Shown here: one piece after another, positions 1 to 11,381 of the stretch
How positions within the stretch are numbered: the first letter of the stretch is position 1
Layout of the letters: each line of letters opens with the position of its first letter
Assembly: GCF_040518285.1 (NCBI RefSeq)
Contig: NZ_CP155449.1
Location: 3,348,001 to 3,412,000 of the forward strand
DNA: 64,000 nucleotides
Direction: 5' to 3'
Source: Knoellia sp. S7-12
GTDB taxonomy: Bacteria > Actinomycetota > Actinomycetes > Actinomycetales > Dermatophilaceae
Notes under the pieces: model-generated
What the model saw: only the letters and a program-made list of their open reading frames with translations
The model's database searches: none
What the model was told of the DNA's origin: nothing
Program-made: the position numbers and the translations under genes

Positions 1-204
1 AACGACCTGGTCGTGCTCGCCGACCTTGATGCCCTTCTTGGCGAGGGCGTCGCCCACGGTCGAGCCGAAGACGTGCAGCGACGAGGACTGGCCGTCGACG
101 GACAGCGCGACGGCCTTGTCGAGGTGGGCAACGCCGAAGGAACCGGCGGCCACCGTCAGTGCCGCGGCACCTTGGGCAGCAAAACGCAGGGGACGAGAAA
201 TCAA
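1..204 (-). CDS. rpfB: Resuscitation-promoting factor RpfB, N-terminal part (cut by window edge)
   Basis: Only the first 68 codons are inside the window. The TTG start at 204 is preceded by GGAG. The product begins with a short basic stretch and a hydrophobic segment (AAALTVAAGSFGVA), as in a signal peptide or anchor. A DUF348-type repeat follows, seen in ALSVDGQSSSLHVFGSTVGDALAKKGI written here as ALSVDG then FGSTVGDALA. RpfB proteins carry such repeats and a G5 domain before a lysozyme-like catalytic domain that cleaves peptidoglycan during growth or resuscitation. The catalytic part lies outside the window. The order metG-tatD-rpfB is the standard actinobacterial one, which supports the call. 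Confidence 0.85.
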   Translation of the reverse strand, partial: MISRPLRFAAQGAAALTVAAGSFGVAHLDKAVALSVDGQSSSLHVFGSTVGDALAKKGIKVGEHDQVV

Positions 205-480
205 GAGTGCTCCGATGATCGAACTCTCCGGATACCAAGACGGGCGACAGTCCCAGGGGAGGACCGCGGGACTCCCCAGGGGAAGAGTCCCGACAACAGG
301 AGAGCGAGGGTCGCCAGGCGTCACCGCCGGCGTCCTCGCCCCTGCCTTCGCCCGGAGCCCAGCTCCGGCCAACCCATCAACCATGACCAGAAACAAGGCA
401 AAGGTCAAATTTTGGTAACGGTGAGATGGCCCAAGGGTGTCACGGCTGGGACATGTGTGACAGGTGTGCAGCGCGACGCG
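205..480 (-). promoter_or_regulatory. rpfB upstream region
   Basis: This 276-bp stretch lies between the tatD stop and the rpfB start and has no convincing gene. On the minus strand it holds a TTGACC hexamer near 408-403 but no clear -10 box at the right distance. A hairpin of gggactc/gagtccc arms lies near 269-290. rpfB genes are often preceded by a c-di-AMP (ydaO) riboswitch. I looked for its conserved core and did not find it. Confidence 0.35.
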
Positions 481-1377
481 TCACCAGGGGCCGTAGACGC
501 GTTCCGAGTTCTCGGACAGCGCTTCACAGAGCGTGGGCACCGCCACCCCCAACGTGGCCGCCATCGCGCGCACGGTGAGCGGCACGAGGTGAGGGGCGTT
601 GACGGAGCCTCGCCACGGGTGCGGCGTGAGGTAGGGCGCATCGGTCTCGACGAGCAGGCGATCCAGCGGCGTCACGGAGAGTGCGTCCCGCAACCCATGG
701 GCGTTCTTGAAGGTCACGGTGCCCGCAAAGGACAGGTAGTAGCCACGCTCCACGCATTCCTGAGCCATCGACAGATCACCCGAAAAGCAGTGCAGCACAG
801 TCGATTCCGGCGCTCCCTCCTCCTCGAGAATGCGCAGCACGTCGGCGTGCGCGTCTCGGTCGTGGATCTGCAACGCCTTGCCAAGGCGCTTGGCCAGGTC
901 GATGTGCCATCGGAAGCTGGCGTGCTGCGCGCCGTGACCCTCGGGGCCGGTCCGGTAGTAGTCGAGCCCGGTCTCCCCGATGACCCGCACCCTGGGGTGC
1001 CCGGCCAGTTCCTCGATCTCGGCGTATGCCGCGTCGAGACTGCCGCTGTCAGCGAGGCCGGGCACCTCGTTGGGATGCAGAGCGACGCCACCGAGCATTG
1101 CCGGATGCGTGTCGATCATCTCGATGGTGGCGCGGGCCCCCGGGAGGTCGCAACCGATCTGGACGACCCGGTCGACACCGACTGCCCTGGCCCTGGCAAG
1201 GGCGTCAGCGATGTCGACAGGGTGCCCCTCACGCTCGATGTCGAGGTGCGTGTGGTTGTCGACAACCGCGATGGGAAGTGGGTCGGGCAGGCCGGGGACC
1301 CCTCTTGTCTGGCTCGTCGAACTCGTCGAACTCGTCGAACTCGACGGGGTTGTCGAGTTCGACGCGAGCCCAGTCAC
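481..1377 (-). CDS. tatD: TatD family metal-dependent deoxyribonuclease
   Basis: This is a 298-residue TIM-barrel hydrolase of the TatD family (3'-5' DNase, possible quality-control role). The N-terminal metal motif HTHLD (His42, His44) is followed by GETGLDYYR (Glu136), His173, HCFSG (His197) and LVETDAPYL near residue 245. The GTG start at 1377 overlaps the metG stop (GTGA), so translation is probably coupled. Before the catalytic domain is a Ser/Thr-rich extension of about 35 residues, partly encoded by a 9-bp tandem repeat. That extension is not part of the usual family fold. A later start close to [10 protein letters not shown] would remove it, but the stop/start overlap favours the long form. 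Confidence 0.9.
   Translation of the reverse strand: MTGLASNSTTPSSSTSSTSSTSQTRGVPGLPDPLPIAVVDNHTHLDIEREGHPVDIADALARARAVGVDRVVQIGCDLPGARATIEMIDTHPAMLGGVALHPNEVPGLADSGSLDAAYAEIEELAGHPRVRVIGETGLDYYRTGPEGHGAQHASFRWHIDLAKRLGKALQIHDRDAHADVLRILEEEGAPESTVLHCFSGDLSMAQECVERGYYLSFAGTVTFKNAHGLRDALSVTPLDRLLVETDAPYLTPHPWRGSVNAPHLVPLTVRAMAATLGVAVPTLCEALSENSERVYGPW
1313..1339. repeat. 9-bp tandem repeat in tatD
   Basis: Three perfect copies of CTCGTCGAA, followed by a partial copy, encode the Ser-Thr-Ser run in the N-terminal extension of TatD. The 9-bp unit keeps the frame, so changes in copy number would change only linker length. Confidence 0.85.
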
Positions 1378-3179
1378 GACTGCTGGAGCCGCGCGAGCTC
1401 CTCATCAACGACGGCCTCGTCGAGCTTGACGAAGACACCCGTGGGCTTGGCGATCGGCGTACCGACGGTCACGGGACGCGACTCCCACCGCGGGGACGCG
1501 CTGTAGTCGCCGGTGATGATCGGGTAGGTGCGGTCCTTGTCAGCCTCGTCGAGCCCGGTGACCTCCTCGATGACCGGCATCGGGCTGAACTCACCCTCGC
1601 CACCGATGAAGGCGTGCACCCGGTTGGAGGCGTGTGGCAGGAACGGGGCGAGGATCGTGTTGAGGTCGCTGACACACTGGATGAGCGTGTGCAGGACCGT
1701 CGCGAGGCGTTCGCGCTGGTCGTCGCCCTTGAGCTTGAAGGGCTCGGTGTCGGTGACGTACTTGTTGACGTCGCCCACCGCCCGCATGGCCTCGCTGACC
1801 GCAGCCTTGATGCGCTGCTTGGCGAGCAGGTCGCCCACGGTGTCGAAGGCCGCGAGCGTCGCGGCTCGCACCGCCTCGTCGACCGGCTCGAGCGTCCCGG
1901 GCTGCGGGATCTCGCCGAAGTTCTTGGCGATCATCGCGCCCGTGCGGTTGACGAGGTTGCCCCAGCCGGCGACCAGCTCGGAGTTGTTGCGCTGCACGAA
2001 CTCGGCCCAAGTGAAGTTGCTGTCCTGGTTCTCCGGACCGGCCGCGCAGATGAAGTAGCGGATCGGGTCGGGGCCATAACGCTCCAGGACGTCGCGGATG
2101 GCGATGATGTGCCCCCGGCTGGAGCTGAACTGCTTGCCCTCCATCGTGAGAAACTCGCTGCTCACGACCTCGGTCGGCAGGTTCAGAACACCGAACGAAC
2201 CGGCCTCTCCTCCGCGACTGCCACGGCCGGCATACGCAAGAAGTTCTGCGGGCCAGATCTGGGAGTGGAAGGTGATGTTGTCCTTGCCCATGAAGTAGTA
2301 GCTGAGCGCTTCGGGGTCGTTCCACCATTCGCGCCAGCGTTCGGCGTCGCCCTGGCGTCGTGCCCACTCGACCGACGCGGACAGGTAGCCGATCACGGCG
2401 TCGAACCAGACATAGAGACGCTTCGCGCTCTGGTCCTCCCAGCCCTCGAGCGGGACAGGGATGCCCCAGTCGATGTCGCGAGTCATCGCGCGTGGACGGA
2501 TCTCCTCAAGGATGTTGAGGCTGAACTTGATGACGTTGGGACGCCACGTGCCACTGGCCTCGCGACCCTCGAGCCATTCCTGCAGCGCGTCGGCGAGCGC
2601 CGGCAGGTCGAGGAAGAAGTGCTGCGTCTCGATGAATTCCGGTGTCTCGCCATTGATCTTGGACTTCGGGTCGATGAGATCGGTCGGCTCGAGCTGGTTG
2701 CCGCAGTTGTCGCACTGGTCGCCGCGCGCCTCGGTGTAGCCACAGATCGGGCAGGTGCCCTCGATGTAGCGGTCGGGCAGGGTGCGACCGGTGCTCGGGC
2801 TGATCGCGCCACGAGTCGTCTGCTCGATCATGTAGCCGTTGGCGTGGACCTGCTTGAAGAGCTCCTGTGCGACGGAGTAGTGGTTGGCCGTCGTCGTGCG
2901 CGTGTAGAGGTCGTAGCTGCAGCCGAGGTCGGCGAGTTCGCCCGCGATGATCGCGTGGTTCTTGTCGACGAGCTCCTGCGGCGTCACACCCTGCTGATCG
3001 GCGAGGACGAGGATCGGAGTGCCGTGCTCGTCGGAGCCACTGACCATGAGCACGTCGTGGCCGGCCATTCGCATGTAGCGGCTGAACACGTCGGAGGGCA
3101 CACCGAACCCGGCCACGTGGCCGAGGTGGCGCGGACCGTTGGCGTACGGCCAGGCGACAGCGCTGAGGATTTTGGTCAC
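1374..3179 (-). CDS. metG: Methionyl-tRNA synthetase
   Basis: This 601-residue class I aminoacyl-tRNA synthetase charges tRNA-Met in the cytoplasm. The HIGH motif appears as HLGH (residues 18-21). A zinc knuckle of the CPxC...CxxC type ([17 protein letters not shown]) sits near residues 142-158, and the KMSKS loop is KQFSSSR near residue 350. The length matches actinobacterial MetRS without the C-terminal tRNA-binding domain. The GTG start at 3179 is supported by a TAGGAT box six bases upstream, implying a leaderless mRNA. It heads a metG-tatD(-rpfB) transcription unit. Confidence 0.97.
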   Translation of the reverse strand: MTKILSAVAWPYANGPRHLGHVAGFGVPSDVFSRYMRMAGHDVLMVSGSDEHGTPILVLADQQGVTPQELVDKNHAIIAGELADLGCSYDLYTRTTTANHYSVAQELFKQVHANGYMIEQTTRGAISPSTGRTLPDRYIEGTCPICGYTEARGDQCDNCGNQLEPTDLIDPKSKINGETPEFIETQHFFLDLPALADALQEWLEGREASGTWRPNVIKFSLNILEEIRPRAMTRDIDWGIPVPLEGWEDQSAKRLYVWFDAVIGYLSASVEWARRQGDAERWREWWNDPEALSYYFMGKDNITFHSQIWPAELLAYAGRGSRGGEAGSFGVLNLPTEVVSSEFLTMEGKQFSSSRGHIIAIRDVLERYGPDPIRYFICAAGPENQDSNFTWAEFVQRNNSELVAGWGNLVNRTGAMIAKNFGEIPQPGTLEPVDEAVRAATLAAFDTVGDLLAKQRIKAAVSEAMRAVGDVNKYVTDTEPFKLKGDDQRERLATVLHTLIQCVSDLNTILAPFLPHASNRVHAFIGGEGEFSPMPVIEEVTGLDEADKDRTYPIITGDYSASPRWESRPVTVGTPIAKPTGVFVKLDEAVVDEELARLQQS

Positions 3180-3185
3180 TGTTGA

Positions 3186-3191
3186 ATCCTA
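3186..3191 (-). promoter_or_regulatory. -10 box of leaderless metG
   Basis: TAGGAT is followed by six bases (TCAACA) and then the GTG start. No Shine-Dalgarno is visible. Confidence 0.55.
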
Positions 3192-3255
3192 GGCGGCGCA
3201 CGCAACCTCGTTTTGCACGTTCCGGTTCGCAAACCGCTTTGGGTATGCCGTCCGC

Positions 3256-4047
3256 TCAGGTTGCGCTCTCGGCTGCGGCGAGCTCGGACTTCCAGTCGCG
3301 GAAGCCCTCCTCGGTGCGGCCCAGGCGCCAGTAGCCCGAGATCGACACGTGTTCGCGGTCGAGCCCCCGCTCGCGCAACAGGTAGGGCCTGATCCCGTGC
3401 ATGACCGCGTTGCCCTCTCCGTGGATGAACGCGTGGACGCGACCCTCCGGCCACTCCAGCGCACGCACCGACTCGACGAGGTCTCCCCCGGCCTTGCGAT
3501 GCACGAAGGTCAGCTCGGCGCCGGACGGGCGGGCCACGTCCAGCTCGTGCTCGGCACTGTCGACGAGCATCACGACACGGGCCACCGCATCGGCGGGGAG
3601 GTCAGCCAGAGCCGCAGTGATCGCGGGGATCGCGGACTCGTCGCCCGCGAGCAGGTGCCAGTCGGCCTCGGGATCAGGCCGGTAGCCGCCTCCCGGGCCG
3701 TTGGCAAGAAGGGTGTCGTCCGGCTGCGCGGCTGCGGCCCAGGGACCAGCGACTCCCTCGTCGCCGTGAATGACGAAGTCGATGGCAAGCGTGCCGGCCG
3801 CGACGTCAGGAAAGAGCGCCGTGTAGGTCCGCACCACCGGCATGTCCTCGGGCGCGATCACCCCACGCAGGGCCCTCATGTCGAGCGGCTCCGGGTAGTC
3901 GACCCCCGCCTTGGGAAAGACGAGCTTCACGTAGCGGTCGGTCGAGTCGCTGCCCTCGAACGCAGAGAGGTCATCGCTGTGGAACCACACCCGCGTCAGA
4001 CGCGGGGTCAGCTGCTCGGTGCGGGTGACAGTGAGGTGAGTCGACAA
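3256..4047 (-). CDS. Siderophore-interacting protein (FAD-dependent ferric reductase)
   Basis: I place the start at the TTG at 4047 because GAGGAG lies eight bases upstream; this gives 263 residues. The open frame continues upstream to 4182 through a hairpin and is unlikely to be coding there. The N-terminal half is the flavin-binding barrel with RTYTALF, and the C-terminal half is the SIP domain (LLAGDESAIPAITAAL; SGYWRLGRTEEGFRDWK). The family reduces ferric siderophores in the cytoplasm using NAD(P)H or ferredoxin, releasing iron. No iron-box operator is obvious upstream. Confidence 0.88.
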   Translation of the reverse strand: MSTHLTVTRTEQLTPRLTRVWFHSDDLSAFEGSDSTDRYVKLVFPKAGVDYPEPLDMRALRGVIAPEDMPVVRTYTALFPDVAAGTLAIDFVIHGDEGVAGPWAAAAQPDDTLLANGPGGGYRPDPEADWHLLAGDESAIPAITAALADLPADAVARVVMLVDSAEHELDVARPSGAELTFVHRKAGGDLVESVRALEWPEGRVHAFIHGEGNAVMHGIRPYLLRERGLDREHVSISGYWRLGRTEEGFRDWKSELAAAESAT

Positions 4048-4133
4048 CGCGGGCTCCTCGAGAGTGGGCTTCGGCCACCCCAACTGTGCCGCACGCGCCC
4101 ACCTGCTCCCCCACCCGGTCTTTCGGGCCGACG

Positions 4134-4173
4134 GTGCTGCACAGCGCGCGACTGGACGCGCGCTGTGCAGCAC
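4134..4173. terminator. 17-bp perfect hairpin
   Basis: Perfect stem (left arm GTGCTGCACAGCGCGCG) with a six-base loop ACTGGA and no T-tract. It lies just downstream of the glycerophosphodiesterase stop on the minus strand and before the SIP gene. It is followed immediately by a 19-bp sequence (4174-4192) that recurs at 40699-40717. Confidence 0.7.
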
Positions 4174-4191
4174 ACACGGCATACACCGCTC

Positions 4192-5070
4192 TCAGCCGCG
4201 CAGGATCTCCTCGAGGACCTGCGGGTAGTTCGTGATGATGCCGTCCACGCCCCAGCGGATGGCGCGCTGCATGTCCTGCCCACCGTTGACGGTCCACACG
4301 TTGGTCTCGAGACCGAGCTGGTGGATCCGGGCGATGTCGGACTCCTGGACGACACCGAGTGCCGGGTTGACCTCGTCGGCCCAGTGGGCGGCGAGGGTCA
4401 GGTCGACCTCGGTGGGGCGCGTGCCGAACAGCAGACCCACGGTCACATCGGGTGCGAGGTCGGCGTAGGAACGCAGCCATACGTGGTTGAACGACTGCAT
4501 GGTCACGCGGCCACCCTTGACCGCCCGCTGGAACTCGCCCATCGAGCGCAGCTCCTTGTCGATGTCCTGCTCGATGCCGGGGTAGCGCTCGGGCAGCTTG
4601 GCCTCCATGAGCATGCCGGCGCGCTGGCCGACCGCTGCGACCCACTCGCGCAGCGTCGGGACGCGCTCCCCTGCGAACCGCGGTGCGAACCACGACCCGG
4701 CGTCGAGCTGCTTGACCTCGGCGAGGGTGAACGTGCCGACGTCATAGCTCAGACGGCCCGGGAAGACCTCTTCGACATCGGTCGTCCGAGCCAGGCTCGC
4801 GTCGTGGAGGATGACGAGTTGGCCGTCCTTGGTGCGCTGGATGTCGTTCTCGATGACATCGGCGCCCTGGGAGAGCCCGAGGCGGATGGCAGCGATCGTG
4901 TTCTCGGGCGCGGCGCCCGACGAGCCGCGGTGGGCGATGTTGGCGACATCGGGACGCGGAGCGGCCTCCCCCACCGGTGCGAGAGTGAACATGAGGCCGA
5001 GGCTGGCGAACGTCGCGGCAACGACGCGCAGGCTGAGGGCAAGACGGGCAACGTGGGCCAGTCGGGACAT
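4192..5070 (-). CDS. Secreted glycerophosphodiester phosphodiesterase
   Basis: 292 residues with a signal peptide (hydrophobic run ALSLRVVAATFASLGLMFTL, likely cut after GEA). The GDPD TIM-barrel motifs follow: AHRGSSGAAPENT, the acidic pair ENDIQ with a later catalytic His in ILHDASL, and a C-terminal VWTVNGG...GVDGIITNYP. The family hydrolyses glycerophosphodiesters to glycerol-3-phosphate and alcohols; the signal peptide places it outside the membrane. The ATG at 5070 has AGGAG nearby. It is divergent from the DUF4126 gene. Confidence 0.9.
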   Translation of the reverse strand: MSRLAHVARLALSLRVVAATFASLGLMFTLAPVGEAAPRPDVANIAHRGSSGAAPENTIAAIRLGLSQGADVIENDIQRTKDGQLVILHDASLARTTDVEEVFPGRLSYDVGTFTLAEVKQLDAGSWFAPRFAGERVPTLREWVAAVGQRAGMLMEAKLPERYPGIEQDIDKELRSMGEFQRAVKGGRVTMQSFNHVWLRSYADLAPDVTVGLLFGTRPTEVDLTLAAHWADEVNPALGVVQESDIARIHQLGLETNVWTVNGGQDMQRAIRWGVDGIITNYPQVLEEILRG

Positions 5071-5268
5071 GGGGACGTGCTCCTCACAAGCAGATGGGGG
5101 TATGCCGTGTGGTCACGGCCTCCCGACCCTCACCTGTGCGAGTGACCTGCGCGTGAAGCGAATGTGTCGCCGCGGCATCGAGTAGACATGTCCTGGACGG
5201 TGCGTGCCGTCCGCGCAGGACACAGTTCGACGTCGCAGGTCAGCGCACGTCTCCCAGGAGGTTGACAG

Positions 5269-5886
5269 GTGATCGCCGCACTCACCGGCATGGGGCTCTC
5301 CGCCGCTGCAGGGCTCAATGCCTACATCCCGTTCATGATTGTCGCGCTCATCGCACGATTCACCGACGTCATCACCCTGCCCTCGAGCTTCTCGTGGATC
5401 GAGTCACCGTGGGCGATCGCCGTCGGCGGGCTCCTGCTCCTCACCGAGCTCGTCCTCGACAAGATCCCGGCCATCGACACGATCAACGATGCGATCCAGA
5501 CGTTCATCCGACCGAGCATGGGCGGACTGATCTTCGCGGCAACCACAGCGGCCGAGGACATCGACAAGTCGACCTGGATGGGTGACAACCCGTGGGTCGG
5601 CGTGGTCCTCGGCATCGTCGTGTCGGGGCTCGTCCACTCGGGCAAGATGGCCGCCCGTCCCGCGATCAACGCCGGGACGCTCGGTGCCGGTGCACCCGTG
5701 GTGTCCACCGCCGAGGACGGCGCTTCGTTGGGGCTCTCGCTCGTCGCGATCTTCATCCCGATCCTCGTCATCTTTGCGCTGATCGGGCTCGCGTGGCTGC
5801 TCGTGTGGATGTGGCTCAAGGTCCGCAAGTGGAAGAAGAGGCGACTCGAAGGCAGCGGTCCGGACCGGCATACTGAACGCCTGTGA
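5269..5886 (+). CDS. DUF4126 family membrane protein
   Basis: 205 residues with about four membrane segments. The N-terminal GLSAAAGLNAYIPFMIV and the DKIPAIDTINDAIQTFIRPSMGGLIF block are typical of DUF4126, a family of unknown function widespread in actinobacteria. The last segment is followed by a strongly basic tail (KVRKWKKRRLEG) that should lie in the cytoplasm. The GTG start at 5269 has a consensus AGGAGG seven bases upstream. Confidence 0.85.
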   Translation: MIAALTGMGLSAAAGLNAYIPFMIVALIARFTDVITLPSSFSWIESPWAIAVGGLLLLTELVLDKIPAIDTINDAIQTFIRPSMGGLIFAATTAAEDIDKSTWMGDNPWVGVVLGIVVSGLVHSGKMAARPAINAGTLGAGAPVVSTAEDGASLGLSLVAIFIPILVIFALIGLAWLLVWMWLKVRKWKKRRLEGSGPDRHTERL

Positions 5887-5921
5887 CAACGGGCGTCCAG
5901 CGGACGTCCACGTTCGCTGCC

Positions 5922-5927
5922 TAGGCT
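5922..5927 (+). promoter_or_regulatory. -10 box of leaderless CPBP gene
   Basis: TAGGCT lies seven bases before the ATG at 5935. There is no Shine-Dalgarno. Confidence 0.5.
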
Positions 5928-5934
5928 GCGTTCC

Positions 5935-6708
5935 ATGGAGGCAACGGTCGAGCAACGAGCGCTGACTCGACGCGACCTGCTGGCCGAGACGTGGCTCGTC
6001 CTGGGTGTCTCGCTCGGGGCGTCGGCGATCTGGAGCGCCCTCTCGCTGGTCCGCAAGCTCACGGCTGGCCCGCCCCTCGGGTCGCAGACGACGGCGATGA
6101 ACTCATCGGTCACGCCTGACCGGCCATGGCTCGACTTCGTCTACCAGCTCGTCGGCATCGGGCTCGCGCTTGTCCCGGTGATCCTGGTGCTGCACTTGCT
6201 CTCGCGCAGTGACGTGCAGGCACGCTTTGCGATCGGCTGGGACTGGACGGAGCCGACGCGAGACGTGGTGCGCGGGCTCGGTCTTGCCGCTCTTGTCGGG
6301 ATTCCTGGACTCGGACTGTATGCCGTCGCGAAGGCTCTCGACCTCAACACCACCATCGCTGCAGCGAACCTCGCAGACGTGTGGTGGGCGGTGCCCGTGC
6401 TGATCCTCGCGGCGGCCCAGAACGCCGTGCTGGAGGAGGTCGTGATGATCGGCTACCTCTTCACACGGTGGTCTCAGGCAGGGTGGTCAACCTCGCGAAT
6501 CATGCTGTCCTCAGCGCTGATCCGTGGTTCCTATCACCTGTATCAGGGGTTCGGTGGGTTCGTCGGCAACGCCATCATGGGGCTGATCTTCGGCTGGATC
6601 TACACCCGCACCAAAAGGGTCGGACCGCTCGTCGTGGCACACACGATCCTCGACGTCGTGGCGTTCGTGGGCTACGCCCTCCTCAAGAACCACCTGAGTT
6701 GGCTCTGA
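5935..6708 (+). CDS. CPBP family intramembrane metalloprotease
   Basis: 257 residues with about seven to eight hydrophobic segments. The CAAX-protease/bacteriocin-processing (Abi) motifs are present: EEVVMIGYLFTRW with the Glu-Glu pair, LIRGSYHLYQG with Arg and His, and HTILD near the end. Bacterial members are predicted membrane proteases linked to prenyl-protein processing or bacteriocin self-immunity; the substrate here is unknown. The gene ends at a strong bidirectional hairpin facing sdhB. Confidence 0.88.
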   Translation: MEATVEQRALTRRDLLAETWLVLGVSLGASAIWSALSLVRKLTAGPPLGSQTTAMNSSVTPDRPWLDFVYQLVGIGLALVPVILVLHLLSRSDVQARFAIGWDWTEPTRDVVRGLGLAALVGIPGLGLYAVAKALDLNTTIAAANLADVWWAVPVLILAAAQNAVLEEVVMIGYLFTRWSQAGWSTSRIMLSSALIRGSYHLYQGFGGFVGNAIMGLIFGWIYTRTKRVGPLVVAHTILDVVAFVGYALLKNHLSWL

Positions 6709-6712
6709 ACAA

Positions 6713-6774
6713 GTCGAGGTAGTAAGAAACGCCGTCCCCGGCGAACGGGTCACGGCGTTTCTTGCTATCTCGAC
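6713..6774. terminator. 23-bp bidirectional hairpin
   Basis: Arms at 6713-6735 and 6752-6774 pair over 23 positions with two G-U pairs (inner arm AAGAAACGCCGT). It lies between the convergent CPBP and sdhB genes, so it can serve both strands. Confidence 0.8.
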
Positions 6775-6795
6775 TGGCGGGGCCAGACTCTTGGG

Positions 6796-7544
6796 TCAGT
6801 GGCCCTTCTTGAGCGCGGTGCGCAGGTCAAGGTTGAGCTGGCTGATGACGTCCTGCGGGATGCCCTTGGGGCAGGCCTGCGAGCACGCACCGATGTTGGT
6901 GCAGCCACCGAAGCCCTCGTGGTCGTGCTGGTTGACCATCGAGACGACGCGGGCGTCGCGCTCCGGCTGGCCCTGGGGCAGCTCACCGAGGTGGGTGATC
7001 TTGGCGCCCAGGAAGAGCATGCCGCTGGCGTTGGGGCAGGCCGCGACGCAGGCGCCACAGCCGATGCATTCGGCTGCCATGAACGCCCGGTCGGCCTTGT
7101 CCTTGGGGACAGGCGTCGCGTGCGCGTCGGGGGCCGAACCCGTGTTGGCAGAGATGAAGCCACCGGCCTGGACCATGCGGTCGAGCGAGCCACGATCGAC
7201 GACGAGGTCGCGAATGATCGGGAACGCCTCGGCGCGCCACGGCTCGACGGTGATCGTGTCGCCGTCCTTGAACGAGCGCATGTGCAGCTGGCAGGTCGTC
7301 GTCTTCTCGGGGCCGTGCGCGTGGCCGGAGATCATCAGGCCACACATGCCGCAGATGCCCTCGCGACAGTCGCTGTCGAACGCGATCGGCTCATCGCCCT
7401 GGGCGTTGAGCGTCTCGTTGAGGACGTCGAGCATCTCGAGGAAGGACATGTCGGGGCTGATGTCCGACACCTGATAGGTGACGAGGCGGCCCGCGTCGTT
7501 GGGGCCGGTCTGACGCCAGATCTTGAGGGTCAGGTTCATGTTGC

Positions 7545-7548
<4 letters not shown>
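6796..7548 (-). CDS. sdhB: Succinate dehydrogenase/fumarate reductase iron-sulfur subunit
   Basis: 250 residues carrying the electron relay between the flavin subunit and the membrane anchor. The [2Fe-2S] ligands are in [11 protein letters not shown] with a later Cys in TTTCQLH. The [4Fe-4S] and [3Fe-4S] ligands are in [13 protein letters not shown] and [15 protein letters not shown]. The GTG start at 7548 overlaps the sdhA stop (GTGA) and has GGAG six bases upstream. It is last in the sdhCAB operon. Confidence 0.95.
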
Positions 7549-9578
<2,030 letters not shown>

Positions 9579-9592
9579 GTTCTGTGACACCT

Positions 9593-10300
9593 TCAGTCGA
9601 GCAGGCCGAATGCGATGGACAAAGGCGGGATGAGGAACCCGACGACGATGAGCGCCGCGACGGCGAGACCGATCGTCTTGGCCCGCACGTGCGCCTTGGG
9701 CGACCCGGTCCAGCCGAGGGTCTGCTGCGCGCTGTAGACGCCGTGCTTGAGGTGCATAAAGAGCGCGATCATCGCCGCGACGTAGATCAGCACCATCCAC
9801 CACACCTGGAAGCTCGCCACGACGAGCTGGTAGGGATTCTGGGTGATGTTGGGGCCCTGCTTGTCACCATTGGGCGAGATCTTGACGATCGTGAAGTGGA
9901 GCAGGTGCCACCCGATGAAGACGAGGAGGAACGTCCCGCCCCAGCGCATCCACTTCGAGGTTGCGGCCGTCTTGACGGCGGCGTACTTCGTGCGGCGAGC
10001 GCTGCCGGCGCGACTCCAGAGTGCGTACGCGGCATACACGTGACCGACGAGCGACAGAATCAGGACGACACGAACGATCCAGAGGAGGCCGCCGTGCGGG
10101 AGCATCGGCTCACCGAACGACCGCAGGTGCTCTGCGTACTCGTTGAACCCCTCCTCTCCCGTGAGAGCCTTGAGGTTTCCGTACATGTGCAGGAGCAGGT
10201 ATCCAACGAAGACCAGGCCAGTCACTGCCATGAGCAGCTTGAGCGCGATCGTCGTGCCCCGCGCAGTGGTCCCGCGCGGAGAGAGAGTCGTCGTGGGCAT
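9593..10300 (-). CDS. sdhC: Succinate dehydrogenase cytochrome b subunit
   Basis: 235 residues with five predicted membrane helices, as in the b558-type single-subunit anchor that binds two hemes and menaquinone. Conserved His residues occur in [29 protein letters not shown] and [11 protein letters not shown]. It is the first gene of sdhCAB, 14 bp before sdhA. A TACCTT box six bases before the ATG suggests a leaderless operon start. Confidence 0.93.
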   Translation of the reverse strand: MPTTTLSPRGTTARGTTIALKLLMAVTGLVFVGYLLLHMYGNLKALTGEEGFNEYAEHLRSFGEPMLPHGGLLWIVRVVLILSLVGHVYAAYALWSRAGSARRTKYAAVKTAATSKWMRWGGTFLLVFIGWHLLHFTIVKISPNGDKQGPNITQNPYQLVVASFQVWWMVLIYVAAMIALFMHLKHGVYSAQQTLGWTGSPKAHVRAKTIGLAVAALIVVGFLIPPLSIAFGLLD

Positions 10301-10306
10301 GGACGA

Positions 10307-10312
10307 AAGGTA
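10307..10312 (-). promoter_or_regulatory. -10 box of leaderless sdhC
   Basis: TACCTT, six bases (TCGTCC), then ATG at 10300. Confidence 0.5.
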
Positions 10313-10416
10313 CCGCGCGCCAACACCCGATCTGCGCTCAGGCAGACCTAACTCATGTGTGAGATAGGCACGTTACTGACGCGTATGCCGTCCGCTTCCC
10401 TCCGCGCTCCGCCCCG

Positions 10417-11283
10417 TCAGCCGTCGAGCCGGGCCAACTCGTCCTCGCTGAGCTCGAGGTCAGCGGCGGCTGCGGAGTCGGTGACCGACTGGGGACGCTT
10501 GGCTCCGGGGATGGGAATGACCACGGGCGACTGCGCCAACTCCCACGCGAGGGCGACCTGCTGCACGCTGACCCCGCGCGCATCGGCCACCTCGGCGAAG
10601 GCCGGGAACGTGTCGGCGAGGCCCTTGGCACCACTGAGGCCGCCGAGTGGACTCCAGGGCAGGAAGGCCAGTCCCAACTCCTCGCAGACGTCGATCTCTG
10701 GGCGGCTGCTGAGGAAGGCCGGGCTGAACTGGTTCTGGACGCTGACGAGTGAGTCGCCGAGCACCGCGTGGGCGGCGCGGATCTGGTCGGGGTCGGCGTT
10801 GGACAGACCGACCCTGGCGACCTTGCCGCTGTCGGCGATCTCCTTGAGGGTGCCGATGACCTCGTCGTAGGACACGTCGGGGTCGGGGCGGTGGTGCTGC
10901 CACAGGGCGATCTGGTCGATCCCGAGCCGGCCCAGGCTGGCGTCGACGGCATGACGCAGATGGTCGGCGGAGCTGTCGGTGTCCCAGCCGCCACCCTCGG
11001 TGCGCACATGTCCACCCTTGGTGGCGAGGAACACGAGCTCGCGCACCCCGAGCTCGTCGAGGATCGAGGCGATGAGCCGCTCGTTCTCACCCTGCGCCTG
11101 CGCGCCCTTCTCGTCGCCGGGCCCGTAGGCGTCGGCGGTGTCGAAGAGGGTGACGCCCGCGTCGAGCGCGGCCCGCACGGTGTCGACCAGCTGCTGTCGA
11201 GGTTGGGGCCCGCTCTGGTCGAAGGTCATCAGGCCGAGGCCGATGGCACCGACCTGTGTGTCTCCCACGTTGCGTGTCTGCAT
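10417..11283 (-). CDS. Aldo/keto reductase
   Basis: 288 residues forming a TIM barrel that reduces carbonyls with NADPH in the cytosol. The catalytic tetrad is visible: Asp and Tyr in FDTADAYG, Lys in FLATKGG, His in LWQHHRPD. The cofactor-binding C-terminus contains IPIPGAKRPQSV. It resembles oxidoreductases related to YajO/Tas and the voltage-channel beta group. The substrate cannot be told from sequence. A TAGGTT box six bases before the ATG suggests a leaderless start. Confidence 0.92.
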   Translation of the reverse strand: MQTRNVGDTQVGAIGLGLMTFDQSGPQPRQQLVDTVRAALDAGVTLFDTADAYGPGDEKGAQAQGENERLIASILDELGVRELVFLATKGGHVRTEGGGWDTDSSADHLRHAVDASLGRLGIDQIALWQHHRPDPDVSYDEVIGTLKEIADSGKVARVGLSNADPDQIRAAHAVLGDSLVSVQNQFSPAFLSSRPEIDVCEELGLAFLPWSPLGGLSGAKGLADTFPAFAEVADARGVSVQQVALAWELAQSPVVIPIPGAKRPQSVTDSAAAADLELSEDELARLDG

Positions 11284-11289
11284 CTTCCC

Positions 11290-11295
11290 AACCTA
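11290..11295 (-). promoter_or_regulatory. -10 box of leaderless aldo/keto reductase
   Basis: TAGGTT, six bases (GGGAAG), ATG at 11283. Confidence 0.45.
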
Positions 11296-11381
11296 TAGAC
11301 CGTGCCCGACAGGGCCGACAGGTGACCGAGCTGCGTATGCCGTCCGCTCGCCGTGTCGGTGGCCGGTGCCACGATGCGGTG

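Noticed and set aside
205..480. c-di-AMP (ydaO) riboswitch upstream of rpfB
   Set aside because: Expected from the gene, but the conserved core sequences were not found on the minus strand.
13..3185. Long plus-strand open frames across tatD and metG
   Set aside because: They mirror real minus-strand genes, are Arg/Asp/Val-rich without domains, and arise from high GC at third positions.
3349..5145. 598-codon plus-strand frame
   Set aside because: Antisense to the SIP and glycerophosphodiesterase genes, both of which have full catalytic motifs.
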